Notes: generated by a model not told the origin, from the letters alone. A stretch of DNA of 8,673 nucleotides from CAYMJV01 sp964390545 (GCA_964390545.1 CAYMJV010000088.1:1-8673), one strand, 5' to 3'; shown: positions 1-6,051, counted from the first letter of the stretch. Program-made: numbers and translations.

Positions 1-1077
1 GAGCTTGAAAGAATGGGAGAAAGGGTGATTCACCTGGAAGTGGGTGAACCCGATTTCGACACCCCTGAGTGCATCAACCAAGCAAGTTATCGTGCCATCT
101 GTGATGGGAAGACCCACTATACCCATAGCCTTGGATTAATAGAACTGAGGGAGGCGATTGTTGAGGATTACCGGGAAAAATATCATGTCAACATTTCTCC
201 GGAGCAGGTCCTGGTGGCTTCGGGAACTTCACCTGCCATGCTCCTGCTTTTTTCTTCTTTACTGGAGGAAGAGGATCAGGTCATCCTCTCCAATCCCTAT
301 TATCCCTGTTATCCCAATATCATCCGGTTTGTCGGTGGATCTCCCATCTTTATCGATGTAAAAGAGGAAGAAGGTTTCCAGTACCTTCCAGAGATGATCG
401 AGGAAAAATTGACCTCGCGGGTGAAAGGGATCATGATCAATTCACCCTCCAATCCGACAGGGAATGTAATGTCAGCAGAAAGGATGATCAAGATTTCGAA
501 ATTTTCGCCCTTCATCATTTCCGACGAAATCTATCATGGATTGGTCTACGAAGGGGAGGCCCACTCGATTCTTGAATTTACGGATCGGGCTTTTGTCATT
601 AACGGGTTCTCAAAACTCTATGCCATGACAGGATGGAGACTGGGGTATTTGATTGCCCCAAAAGAGTTCATCCGTCCAATGCAAAAAATCCAGCAGAACC
701 TCTTCATCTCAGCCAGTTCCTTTTCCCAGTGGGGTGCCTTGGCCGGTCTTAAACAAGCGGGGCGTGATATTGAGAGGATGAGACAGACCTATGACCGCCG
801 ACGCCGCTTCCTCATTCCGAGGCTCAAGGGCCTGGGATTTGGAATCACTGTAGAACCGACGGGCGCCTTCTATGTGCTGGCAAACGCCAAGAAGTTCTCT
901 CAGGACTCCTACAGCCTAGCCTTTGATATCCTTGTGAAGGCGAAAGTCGGAGTGGCACCAGGAATCGATTTCGGGAGCAATGCAGAAGGTTACCTCCGGT
1001 TTTGTTATGCTAATTCCATGGAGAACATCGAGGAGGGGATGAACCGGCTTCAGCGATACCTCGAACAATACAGGTAA
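1..1077 (+). CDS. PLP-dependent aminotransferase, class I/II (5' end cut by window)
   Basis: This is a fold-type I pyridoxal-phosphate aminotransferase, a cytosolic enzyme that moves an amino group between an amino acid and a 2-oxo acid. The reading frame is open from base 1 (E-L-E-R before the ATG at 13). The segment VIHLEVGEPDFDTP normally lies some 25-35 residues inside this family, so the ATG at 13 is internal and the true start is upstream. Numbering from that Met, the NPTG motif has Asn147, DEIY gives Asp171 and Tyr174 for the cofactor ring and its oxygen, and FSKLYAMTGWR carries the Schiff-base lysine Lys201 and the phosphate-binding Arg209. Near the C-terminus, YLRFCYANS provides the substrate-carboxylate arginine. 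No catalytic residue is missing. Substrate preference (aspartate, alanine, aromatic or other) cannot be read from the sequence, so I give no symbol. It converges on the endonuclease V gene. Confidence 0.93.
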   Translation, partial: ELERMGERVIHLEVGEPDFDTPECINQASYRAICDGKTHYTHSLGLIELREAIVEDYREKYHVNISPEQVLVASGTSPAMLLLFSSLLEEEDQVILSNPYYPCYPNIIRFVGGSPIFIDVKEEEGFQYLPEMIEEKLTSRVKGIMINSPSNPTGNVMSAERMIKISKFSPFIISDEIYHGLVYEGEAHSILEFTDRAFVINGFSKLYAMTGWRLGYLIAPKEFIRPMQKIQQNLFISASSFSQWGALAGLKQAGRDIERMRQTYDRRRRFLIPRLKGLGFGITVEPTGAFYVLANAKKFSQDSYSLAFDILVKAKVGVAPGIDFGSNAEGYLRFCYANSMENIEEGMNRLQRYLEQYR

Positions 1078-1080
1078 TCC

Positions 1081-1117
1081 AGGCATAGCGCATAGAGCAG
1101 AGGGCATAGGGCATAGA
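1081..1117 (+). repeat. GCATAGCGCATAG-family repeat, copy 1
   Basis: A purine-rich repeat built on GCATAG units begins three bases after the aminotransferase stop codon. Its first 29 bases match the reverse complement of 6215-6243 at 25 positions. The stretch beginning at the second G also resembles the reverse complement of 1260-1288 (about 23 of 29). The copy reads in the same direction as the gene it follows. Confidence 0.7.
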
Positions 1118-1140
1118 GGATAATGAGAAGTGCTATAGTC

Positions 1141-1240
1141 CGTCATTCCCGTGAAACTTGTCCTCGAAATCCTTAATCGGGGAACGGGAATCCAGATAGG
1201 GCATCACAGGACATGGATTCCTGCTTCCGCAGGAATGACA
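1141..1240. repeat. Dispersed palindromic element (GTCATTCC-ended, about 100 bp)
   Basis: The element is bounded by GTCATTCC (1142-1149) and its reverse complement GGAATGAC (1232-1239). Inside are two hairpins. One pairs ATTCCCGT (1145-1152) with ACGGGAAT (1184-1191). The other is a tight stem of ATTCCTGC (1217-1224) and GCAGGAAT (1229-1236) around a TTCC loop. From memory, such GTCATTCC...GGAATGAC palindromes are widespread intergenic repeats in delta-proteobacterial and related genomes. It fills most of the gap between two convergent genes, where it could also act as a bidirectional terminator or mRNA end, although no T-run follows either hairpin. Confidence 0.65.
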
Positions 1241-1254
1241 TTATCGGATAGATC

Positions 1255-1944
1255 TTATTCGCTATGCTCCGTGCCCCATGCGCTATGCAGTAAGTTGCGT
1301 GAGATATGGTGCGCCCTTCGGAGGGGTTCGGGGATTCGAAATCCCTGACAGGACTCAAGAACAAGCCGGATGCTTGTTGGAAGGTCGATCCGGTGACCCG
1401 GAGAGACAAAAACTGGTCTCACCCTATTTTTCGTTCTGAGGACAACTCCTACCTCGCTTCCATCGTTTTGTATCAACTCAAAACTTCCTCTTGAGGGTCC
1501 CGGAATAACGGATTCACCCAAGAGTGGCGTCTTGGCGCAACCGATCGATGGGAGGTTAAACCATATGCCGAGGTGGGTAGCCAGACCAATCCGTCTAGGA
1601 TGGGCAATCCCGTGACCGTCGAAGATCAGGATATCGGGTCTTATCCTTAACTTCTGAAAAGTCTTTATCAGAATAGGTCCTTCTCGAAAAGTTAATAGAC
1701 CGGGAAGATATGGAAAAGAAATCTTTCCGCGTGCCGTGGCGACATCAAGCGTTTCCATTTGGGGGAACGAAAGGACGACCATAGCCCCAAAAAGGAAATC
1801 TCCTTCTTTTTGATAGGACACATCTCCCCCTCCAATCGTTCTCAACCTGGAGAATGTCTTCTTTAGAATAATTCGATGTCTTAGATTTTCCTGAATCCGG
1901 ATGGCCTGTTCCGGAGTCACTTTCCATGGGTAAAGGGGTTTCAT
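1255..1944 (-). CDS. nfi: Endonuclease V (deoxyinosine 3' endonuclease)
   Basis: Endonuclease V nicks DNA at the second phosphodiester bond 3' of deoxyinosine, which arises by adenine deamination, and so starts alternative excision repair in the cytoplasm. The protein has 229 residues, close to the roughly 220-225 usual for bacterial homologues. The family motifs appear in order: GGGDVSY with the metal ligand Asp41, the strand-separating wedge region YLPGLLTFRE with Tyr79 and Glu88, IFDGHGIAHPRRIG with Asp109 and His115, GCAKTPLLGE with Lys138, and SPGHRIDLPTS with His184. The catalytic set is intact. The ATG at 1944 has only a weak Shine-Dalgarno sequence. It lies 59 bp after the LpoA-like gene, with a C/G-run palindrome between them. 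The last ten residues (HSAWGTEHSE) and the approach to the stop are encoded by a dispersed repeat, so the natural C-terminus may have been replaced. Confidence 0.95.
   Translation of the reverse strand: MKPLYPWKVTPEQAIRIQENLRHRIILKKTFSRLRTIGGGDVSYQKEGDFLFGAMVVLSFPQMETLDVATARGKISFPYLPGLLTFREGPILIKTFQKLRIRPDILIFDGHGIAHPRRIGLATHLGIWFNLPSIGCAKTPLLGESVIPGPSRGSFELIQNDGSEVGVVLRTKNRVRPVFVSPGHRIDLPTSIRLVLESCQGFRIPEPLRRAHHISRNLLHSAWGTEHSE
1260..1288 (-). repeat. GCATAGCGCATAG-family repeat, copy 2, inside nfi 3' end
   Basis: Read on the minus strand, this copy starts GCATAGCGCATGGGG and ends GGAGCATAGCG. It matches the copy after the aminotransferase at about 23 of 29 positions. It lies within the last codons of nfi, in the sense orientation, and is translated as part of the C-terminal tail. 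Confidence 0.6.
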
Positions 1945-1960
1945 AATTGAAATAAATTCA

Positions 1961-2006
1961 TAATCCCCCCAACCCCCCTTTAATAAAGGGGGGCGAGGGG
2001 GGATTA
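1961..2006. repeat. C-run/G-run palindrome containing the stop codon of the LpoA-like gene
   Basis: This is a 46-bp imperfect palindrome. TAATCCCCCC (1961-1970) pairs with GGGGGGATTA (1997-2006), and CCCCCCTTT (1973-1981) pairs with AAAGGGGGG (1985-1993) around a 3-base loop. A bulge of AA opposite CGA lies between the two stems. The TAA stop of the upstream minus-strand gene (2006-2004) lies in one arm. It could form a very stable mRNA 3' hairpin between the LpoA-like gene and nfi, but there is no following U-run, so a classical intrinsic terminator is not supported. Similar palindromes are common dispersed repeats in several phyla. Confidence 0.75.
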
Positions 2007-3365
2007 CGGTGTTACGATTTCCACTTGTCCATTATTTATCTTCAGGATAGAAAATGTGCGGATGGGTCTCCCGTTTTCTCCGAAACCCTTCAACCCGGAG
2101 GCGCCTTGAAAATTTTGAATCTTTGAGATTTCTTCATTCAATTGAACAGGGGAAGAAATTGGTTTAGAGCGAAGCATGTCTCCTAAAAGTTTGCCTCCAT
2201 CGTAACCAAGGGCTTCAAGGGTTTCGGGGTCACGTTGATAGGCATTCCGAAATGTTTCAACAAAATGAAGAGAAGTGGAAGCGGGATTTTTCTTGAAAAA
2301 GGCATCGGTAAAGATTGCCCCCTCAGCGGATTTGCCGGCAACGGGAATAAGGTCAGGACCATTCCAAGCATTGGTTCCTAAGAATGTCAATCCTTGAATA
2401 TCATAGTAGGCAATCTGGGATAAGATCAGGCCAACACGATCATGGGTGTCTGGAATGAAAAGGCCATCGAGGGTAATGCCCGACTGAAATTCATCCCCCC
2501 ATCTTCTTCTCGGAGAATCCTGGTCCTTTACAGCCTCAATTTTGAAAAACCCTTTAATCTCATGGCTGAAATCTGTCTGTTCTTCCTGGTAGGCCACCGC
2601 ACCGAAAACCTTTCCACCTTGCCGAGAGACCTCCTGGGCAAAGAGGTTCTTAAAATAGAGCCCGTAGGGAGAGTTTGGATAAAAGATTCCAAAAATCTTC
2701 AATTCCAAGGTCTTCAGGGCAAAGGACACCAGGGTCTGAATCTGATCCGGAGGAAGAAGTGAATTCTGAAAAATAAATTCATTCTTGCCGGATTCAAGCT
2801 CTTTTTGGGAAAAAGTGATCATGGGGACTCTTAACTGCTGGGCCTTCTTAGCAGCCCTATCCAGCTCGATACTGAGGAGGGGACCTAAAATGGCGATCGC
2901 ATTTTCCTTACTAACCAACTCTTCAACCGCTTTCTCCGCCTCCACTGGATCGCCTTTGGAATCCCGGAGAACGAGGGAGACAGACGGACTTTTCCCCGAG
3001 GGGTCTAACTCTTTCATGGCCAATTGAATTCCCTGGAGCACTCTTTCTCCATAAAGTCGATGCACACCGCTCAGGGGTAGGATAACACCTACCGTATATT
3101 TAGACTTACTGGGACGGGAAACAGGCTCTGTGGGTTCTTTGGCCCGAGAAAGGTAATCTGCTTTTGGATACTCTTTCTCCCATTCCTCCATCAAGGTTTT
3201 TGCAAGGAGATCGTTTCCGCGGCGCTTTGCCATCTGGGCCAATCTCCATTTTGCATAGCCTCCTCCGTAAGCTCCCCGATAAAGAGATTCAGTCCGTTTG
3301 AGATCCTCCTCTGTCTCAAAGGTGTCGATGATCGCCCGCACTTTGTTCTTCAGCTCCTCCTGAGG
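2004..3365 (-). CDS. LpoA-like penicillin-binding-protein activator / periplasmic ligand-binding protein (5' end in gap)
   Basis: The 453 visible residues are the C-terminal part of a periplasmic protein of the type I solute-binding fold (Peripla_BP_6, LivJ/LpoA group). Residues 1-75 are helical and TPR-like (LAQMAKRRGNDLLAKTLMEEWE), and 76-88 form a Pro/Ser/Lys linker. The binding fold starts at KYTVGVILPLSG and continues through ILGPLLS, PMITFSQ, FGIFYPNSPYG, LDGLFIPDTHDRVGLI and EALGYDGGKLL. A TPR-like N-terminus fused to this fold is the layout of LpoA, the outer-membrane lipoprotein that activates the peptidoglycan synthase PBP1A. Many homologues outside gammaproteobacteria are annotated the same way without proof of that role. 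The signal peptide or lipobox and start codon lie in the N gap at 3366-3465 and cannot be checked. A stand-alone amino-acid-binding function is less likely given the TPR part. The stop lies in a palindrome. Confidence 0.82.
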   Translation of the reverse strand, partial: PQEELKNKVRAIIDTFETEEDLKRTESLYRGAYGGGYAKWRLAQMAKRRGNDLLAKTLMEEWEKEYPKADYLSRAKEPTEPVSRPSKSKYTVGVILPLSGVHRLYGERVLQGIQLAMKELDPSGKSPSVSLVLRDSKGDPVEAEKAVEELVSKENAIAILGPLLSIELDRAAKKAQQLRVPMITFSQKELESGKNEFIFQNSLLPPDQIQTLVSFALKTLELKIFGIFYPNSPYGLYFKNLFAQEVSRQGGKVFGAVAYQEEQTDFSHEIKGFFKIEAVKDQDSPRRRWGDEFQSGITLDGLFIPDTHDRVGLILSQIAYYDIQGLTFLGTNAWNGPDLIPVAGKSAEGAIFTDAFFKKNPASTSLHFVETFRNAYQRDPETLEALGYDGGKLLGDMLRSKPISSPVQLNEEISKIQNFQGASGLKGFGENGRPIRTFSILKINNGQVEIVTP

Positions 3366-3465
3366 NNNNNNNNNNNNNNNNNNNNNNNNNNNNNNNNNNN
3401 NNNNNNNNNNNNNNNNNNNNNNNNNNNNNNNNNNNNNNNNNNNNNNNNNNNNNNNNNNNNNNNNN
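3366..3465. other. Assembly gap (100 N)
   Basis: Exactly 100 undetermined bases, the conventional placeholder for a scaffold gap of unknown length. It removes the 3' end of hpt and the start of the LpoA-like gene. Reading through it in one frame is a coincidence of the placeholder length. Additional genes could be hidden here. Confidence 0.98.
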
Positions 3466-3983
3466 GTGACATAATAGATTTCAGGAAGGGAACGATAGCT
3501 CTCGTTAAAGTCAATCCCATATCCCACAACAAAGACGTCATCGACCTCTCTTCCTAAATAATCAACCTCAATCTCAACTTCTCTCCGAGCCTTCTTATCC
3601 AGAAGGGCACAGATCTTTACAGAGCGAGGGTTAGCGAGGAGCAAACGGTCTTTTAGAAACAGGAGGGTTCGACCACTGTCGACAATATCCTCGATGATGA
3701 GCACGTCCCTTCCTTCCAGAGGAACTTCCACATCTTTAGTGATCTCAACCCTGCCGGAGGTTTTCATCCCGGCTCCATAACTGGCCAATCGCACAAAGTC
3801 AATTTTTACAGGAATTTGGAGATGGCGGACAAGATCTGAAAGAAACATGAACGCCCCTTTCAGAATACAGACTAGGATCAATTCCTTCTCACGGTAATCC
3901 CTGGAAATCTGTTCAGCCAGTTTTTTGACAATGGAATCAATCTGTTCCCGTGAAAGCAGAGGATTGAGACGACATCCCTCCAT
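3466..3983 (-). CDS. hpt: Hypoxanthine(-guanine) phosphoribosyltransferase (3' end in gap)
   Basis: This cytosolic purine-salvage enzyme joins hypoxanthine, and usually guanine, to PRPP, giving IMP or GMP. The visible 172 residues, plus a partly read Thr codon, cover nearly the whole protein; members end soon after the FNESYRSLPEIYYV segment, so only a few residues should be missing. Landmarks are the LKGA loop (41-44), the flexible active-site loop SYGAGMKTSG (69-78), the PRPP-binding motif VLIIEDIVDSGRT (94-106) with acidic Glu98 and Asp99, LLDKKARR with the purine-contacting Lys130, and VGYGIDFNE with Asp157. The ATG at 3983 is preceded by a weak GGGG element 7 bases upstream, and no better site is visible. 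That element forms the end of an inverted repeat spanning the 107-bp gap to the hydrolase gene. Expression may depend on the hydrolase promoter. Confidence 0.93.
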
Positions 3984-3990
3984 ATCTTTA

Positions 3991-4089
3991 CCCCGTTAGA
4001 AAACCTCTTCCTTTAAGGTCAGACTGAACAAAATCCCTCTCTTATCTGAAGAAAGGGCAGGGCTTGATACCCCGGCCTTTCTAACGGGG
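3991..4089. repeat. 99-bp element with 12-bp terminal inverted repeats in the hpt leader
   Basis: CCCCGTTAGAAA (3991-4002) and its exact reverse complement TTTCTAACGGGG (4078-4089) bracket 75 bp of noncoding sequence. TTTA occurs immediately outside both ends (3987-3990 and 4090-4093), as a target-site duplication would. The right-hand TTTA contains the hydrolase stop codon. On the minus-strand transcript the second arm ends in GGGG, the only Shine-Dalgarno-like sequence before hpt. The first arm can instead form a local stem, ACCCCG (4090-4085) with CGGGGT (4074-4069). It may be a small non-autonomous mobile element, a regulatory leader, or both. Confidence 0.6.
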
Positions 4090-4090
4090 T

Positions 4091-4747
4091 TTACAGGGCG
4101 TGCTCTAAAACAACGATCTCCATCTTTGATGGAAGGGAGGCCTGATCGAAGGTTACCTCACTGGTTTTGGGTCGCTTGATATTCGTTTTCCCTTTAAGAA
4201 AGTCATCCACAGGAGCGATGGGGAATCCACATTTCTCCGTCTTGAAATGCATGGGGATGAGGACCTTTGGTTTGATCTGTTCTTCCACCTGCGTCGCCTC
4301 TTTCGAATCGATCGTGAAATACCCGCCCACAGGAATGAGGAGAATATCAACCGGTCCGATCTCGGCGATCTCCTTCTGGCTGAGGACATGCCCAAGATCC
4401 CCTAAATGACACACCTTGATTCCATCCACTGAGAAGGCGAAGATAGTATTGGCTCCCCGTTCACTCCCTTTGGATGGATCATGATAGGTGGCGATTCCTT
4501 TGAAAGACACCCCTTTTACGGATTTCGTTCCTCCTTCTTTCACAACCTGAGGAGATCCCGGGAGGCTTTTGGTATCATTATGGTCCGCATGTTCATGGCT
4601 GGTTAAGGCAATATCCGCCTGGTCTTTTATTTTCCCATAGGCGAGCTGGCCGCCGTAGGCACCCGATTCGTAAGGGTCGGTGATAATTTTCACTCCTTGA
4701 TTAGAAGTGATCAAAAAGGCCGAATGTCCATACCATTTGATCTTCAT
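4091..4747 (-). CDS. MBL-fold metal-dependent hydrolase (UPF0173/UlaG-like)
   Basis: The 218-residue protein has the short, single-domain form of the UPF0173 / UlaG-like branch of the metallo-beta-lactamase superfamily. These are cytosolic hydrolases, mostly of unknown substrate. The N-terminus MKIKWYGHSAFLI and the DPY segment are typical. The metal motif is SHEHADHND, with His51, His53, Asp55 and His56. Further ligands are probably His89 (YHD), Asp117 in HLGDLGH, and His167 in IPMHFKT. All the metal ligands appear present, so it should be active. UlaG opens L-ascorbate-6-phosphate lactone, but there is no ascorbate gene here and that substrate should not be assumed. The ATG is well supported by AAAGGAG at 4760-4754, six bases upstream, and by a promoter at 4805-4778. 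The stop touches the inverted-repeat element before hpt. Confidence 0.9.
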   Translation of the reverse strand: MKIKWYGHSAFLITSNQGVKIITDPYESGAYGGQLAYGKIKDQADIALTSHEHADHNDTKSLPGSPQVVKEGGTKSVKGVSFKGIATYHDPSKGSERGANTIFAFSVDGIKVCHLGDLGHVLSQKEIAEIGPVDILLIPVGGYFTIDSKEATQVEEQIKPKVLIPMHFKTEKCGFPIAPVDDFLKGKTNIKRPKTSEVTFDQASLPSKMEIVVLEHAL

Positions 4748-4753
4748 CTTAGT

Positions 4754-4805
4754 CTCCTTTCATGAGGGAGTAATGCCAGTATAATGGAGCAAACAGAAAA
4801 GTCAA
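4754..4805 (-). promoter_or_regulatory. Promoter and ribosome-binding site of the MBL hydrolase gene
   Basis: On the minus strand, TTGACT (4805-4800) and TATACT (4783-4778) are separated by 16 bp. Each matches the sigma70 consensus at 5 of 6 positions. Transcription should begin near 4771, giving a leader of about 24 bases with AAAGGAG at 4760-4754, six bases before the ATG. This promoter may also serve hpt and the genes beyond. Confidence 0.7.
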
Positions 4806-4838
4806 CCCTTTTGGCTGATGGCTTATATTCTCAGACGT

Positions 4839-4873
4839 TGAACTTTGAACGATGAACTTTGAACGATGAACGA
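4839..4873. repeat. Tandem 14-bp repeat after the thiamine-binding gene
   Basis: TGAACTTTGAACGA occurs twice in direct tandem (4839-4852 and 4853-4866), followed by a partial unit TGAACGA. It starts about five bases beyond the stop codon of the minus-strand gene at 4879. Two and a half units with no spacers are not a CRISPR array. Confidence 0.75.
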
Positions 4874-4878
4874 ATAAC

Positions 4879-5178
4879 TTATAACTTGTTCTCGACTGCT
4901 CTTTTTTTAGCCTCAAGCGTTCCCTTTTTATCTCTCCTATCATCGATCTTAAGTGTCGTCAGCACTCTGGGAACACCTTTTTTGAAGGGGACCGCATGCA
5001 TTTTCAATGCTATTTTTATGAGGTCTTGAAGCCTACCTTGAATGTTTGTTCCCATGGACGTCAGCTCATATTTGACTTTTTTCTCCTTTCTCAAAATCTT
5101 AAGGCAGTCCGCCACATAATGGCTAAGGCTCGTCCCCTTGGTTCCAATCGGAACGACACTGATCTCTAAAATTGCCAT
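4879..5178 (-). CDS. MTH1187-family thiamine-binding protein (DUF77)
   Basis: This small 99-residue protein belongs to the MTH1187/YkoF-related thiamine-binding family, which has a ferredoxin-like fold, about 100 residues, and forms oligomers. Family signatures visible are MAILEISVVPIGT at the start, SLSHYVADCLKIL, the YELTSMGTNIQG segment and VPRVLTTLKIDDRRDKKGTLEAKKRAV near the end. Members are proposed to bind thiamine or its hydroxymethylpyrimidine moiety, but their cellular role is unsettled. The frame is open back to 5295, but that extension is lysine-rich and unlike the family. The ATG at 5178 is correct because GGGAGG (5189-5184) lies five bases upstream and the homologous N-terminus begins there. 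A strong promoter lies at 5265-5237. No thiamine-synthesis or transport gene is adjacent, and no TPP riboswitch is visible in the short leader. Confidence 0.88.
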   Translation of the reverse strand: MAILEISVVPIGTKGTSLSHYVADCLKILRKEKKVKYELTSMGTNIQGRLQDLIKIALKMHAVPFKKGVPRVLTTLKIDDRRDKKGTLEAKKRAVENKL

Positions 5179-5183
5179 GAAAT

Positions 5184-5265
5184 CCTCCCTGTTCCTCAGT
5201 TCAGACTTTTGATTCTTAATTTTTAACTTTAAAATATTTCTATCACCCAATCTCTGAGTTGTCAA
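5184..5265 (-). promoter_or_regulatory. Promoter and ribosome-binding site of the thiamine-binding gene
   Basis: On the minus strand a perfect TTGACA (5265-5260) is followed by 17 bp and TAGAAA (5242-5237), preceded by TGA in the extended -10 position. Transcription should start near 5229. The GGGAGG at 5189-5184 decides the start codon at 5178. Confidence 0.7.
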
Positions 5266-5281
5266 CGTCGATGGGAAAATA

Positions 5282-5310
5282 TTCACTTTTTTCAAAAAAT
5301 GTTGTATAAG
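5282..5310 (+). promoter_or_regulatory. Possible ccdA promoter
   Basis: TTCACT (5282-5287), a 17-bp spacer and TATAAG (5305-5310) give a moderate sigma70-like promoter. The implied start near 5317 lies only about six bases before the ATG at 5323, so the mRNA would have almost no leader, and the ATG at 5299 would be untranscribed. It lies back to back with the promoter of the thiamine-binding gene. Confidence 0.4.
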
Positions 5311-5322
5311 AATCGTACTGCT

Positions 5323-6051
5323 ATGAACCAGCTTCCAGAAGTCTCACTCTTTATTGCATTTTCGGCAGGGCTTCTCTCCTTTGTCTCTCCCTGCGTTCTT
5401 CCCTTGGTCCCTTCTTATATTACCTATATCACTGGGGTTTCTTTCCATGAGCTTACTGGCGCTGGAAGTAAGTCAAAACTGAGGTGGGTCACGATCTTCC
5501 ATTCCTTGTTATTCATCTTTGGATTTTCGACCATCTTCATCATCATGGGTGCTTCCGCTTCTTATCTCGGGCAGTTATTGGCCCAGTATCAGCAATGGAT
5601 CATGAAGGCAGGAGGGGTATTGATCATCATTCTGGGGATTCATTTCACAGGCCTGATCACTCTCCCATTCCTTCAAATGGAGAAACGGTTCGAACTAAGG
5701 AAAAAACCCCTTGGTTATCTCGGTTCCTTCTTTGTCGGGATCATATTTGCAGCAGGTTGGACACCCTGTATCGGGCCGATCCTCTCCACCATTCTCATCT
5801 ATGCCAGTACTTCTAAGAACTATTATACGGGGATCTTGCTTCTCTTCCTCTATTCCATGGGGTTGGGACTCCCATTCTTCCTCGCATCCCTGGCCTTTAA
5901 TTCATTCCTGTCGACTTTTGAGAAGATGAAACGATATATGAGGGTCATCACCCTCGTGAGTGGTCTTTTCCTTATTGCCATTGGAATTCTAATGCTGACC
6001 GACACCTTCCAAGAGATCAATCAATACCTCAACTCCCTGGCCAATCCCTGA
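5323..6051 (+). CDS. ccdA: CcdA-type membrane thiol-disulfide transporter (cytochrome c biogenesis)
   Basis: CcdA carries reducing equivalents from cytosolic thioredoxin across the inner membrane to periplasmic partners that reduce apocytochrome c or other disulfides. The 242-residue protein has the normal length and about six membrane segments (roughly 8-30, 57-83, 92-114, 131-160, 167-193, 207-227). The two redox cysteines sit in the conserved contexts SPCVLPLVPSY (Cys24) and GWTPCIGP (Cys149). It corresponds to the DsbD membrane core without the periplasmic domains. I prefer the ATG at 5323 to the one at 5299 because the family starts just before the first helix and a possible promoter overlaps the longer start; neither has a good Shine-Dalgarno sequence. 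No thioredoxin-like or cytochrome c partner gene adjoins it. The TGA stop forms part of a perfect hairpin. Confidence 0.93.
   Translation: MNQLPEVSLFIAFSAGLLSFVSPCVLPLVPSYITYITGVSFHELTGAGSKSKLRWVTIFHSLLFIFGFSTIFIIMGASASYLGQLLAQYQQWIMKAGGVLIIILGIHFTGLITLPFLQMEKRFELRKKPLGYLGSFFVGIIFAAGWTPCIGPILSTILIYASTSKNYYTGILLLFLYSMGLGLPFFLASLAFNSFLSTFEKMKRYMRVITLVSGLFLIAIGILMLTDTFQEINQYLNSLANP

Noticed and set aside
13..15. ATG at 13 as the aminotransferase start
   Set aside because: The frame continues to the window edge and the family has conserved sequence upstream of this point.
1173..1348. Small overlapping frames around the aminotransferase-nfi junction
   Set aside because: They consist of translated repeat sequence and lie antisense to or out of frame with nfi, without a ribosome-binding site.
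2004..3983. A single 659-residue protein joining a phosphoribosyltransferase to a periplasmic receptor
   Set aside because: The frame crosses 100 N. The two halves belong to a cytosolic and an exported family, and each is near the normal boundary of its own protein.
3984..4090. Purine riboswitch upstream of hpt
   Set aside because: The conserved three-way junction and loop sequences of purine riboswitches are not present; only the long inverted repeat is.
4091..4747. L-ascorbate-6-phosphate lactonase (ulaG) assignment
   Set aside because: The fold is shared by many hydrolases, and no ascorbate transport or pathway gene is nearby.
4839..4873. CRISPR array
   Set aside because: The units are only 14 bp, directly adjacent and without spacers.
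4749..4943. Minus-strand frame of 64 codons between the thiamine-binding and hydrolase genes
   Set aside because: It runs through the end of one gene, the tandem repeat and the hydrolase promoter, and resembles no protein family.
5179..5295. Longer N-terminus for the thiamine-binding protein from 5295
   Set aside because: The extension overlaps the promoter, is unlike the family, and the internal ATG at 5178 has a strong ribosome-binding site.
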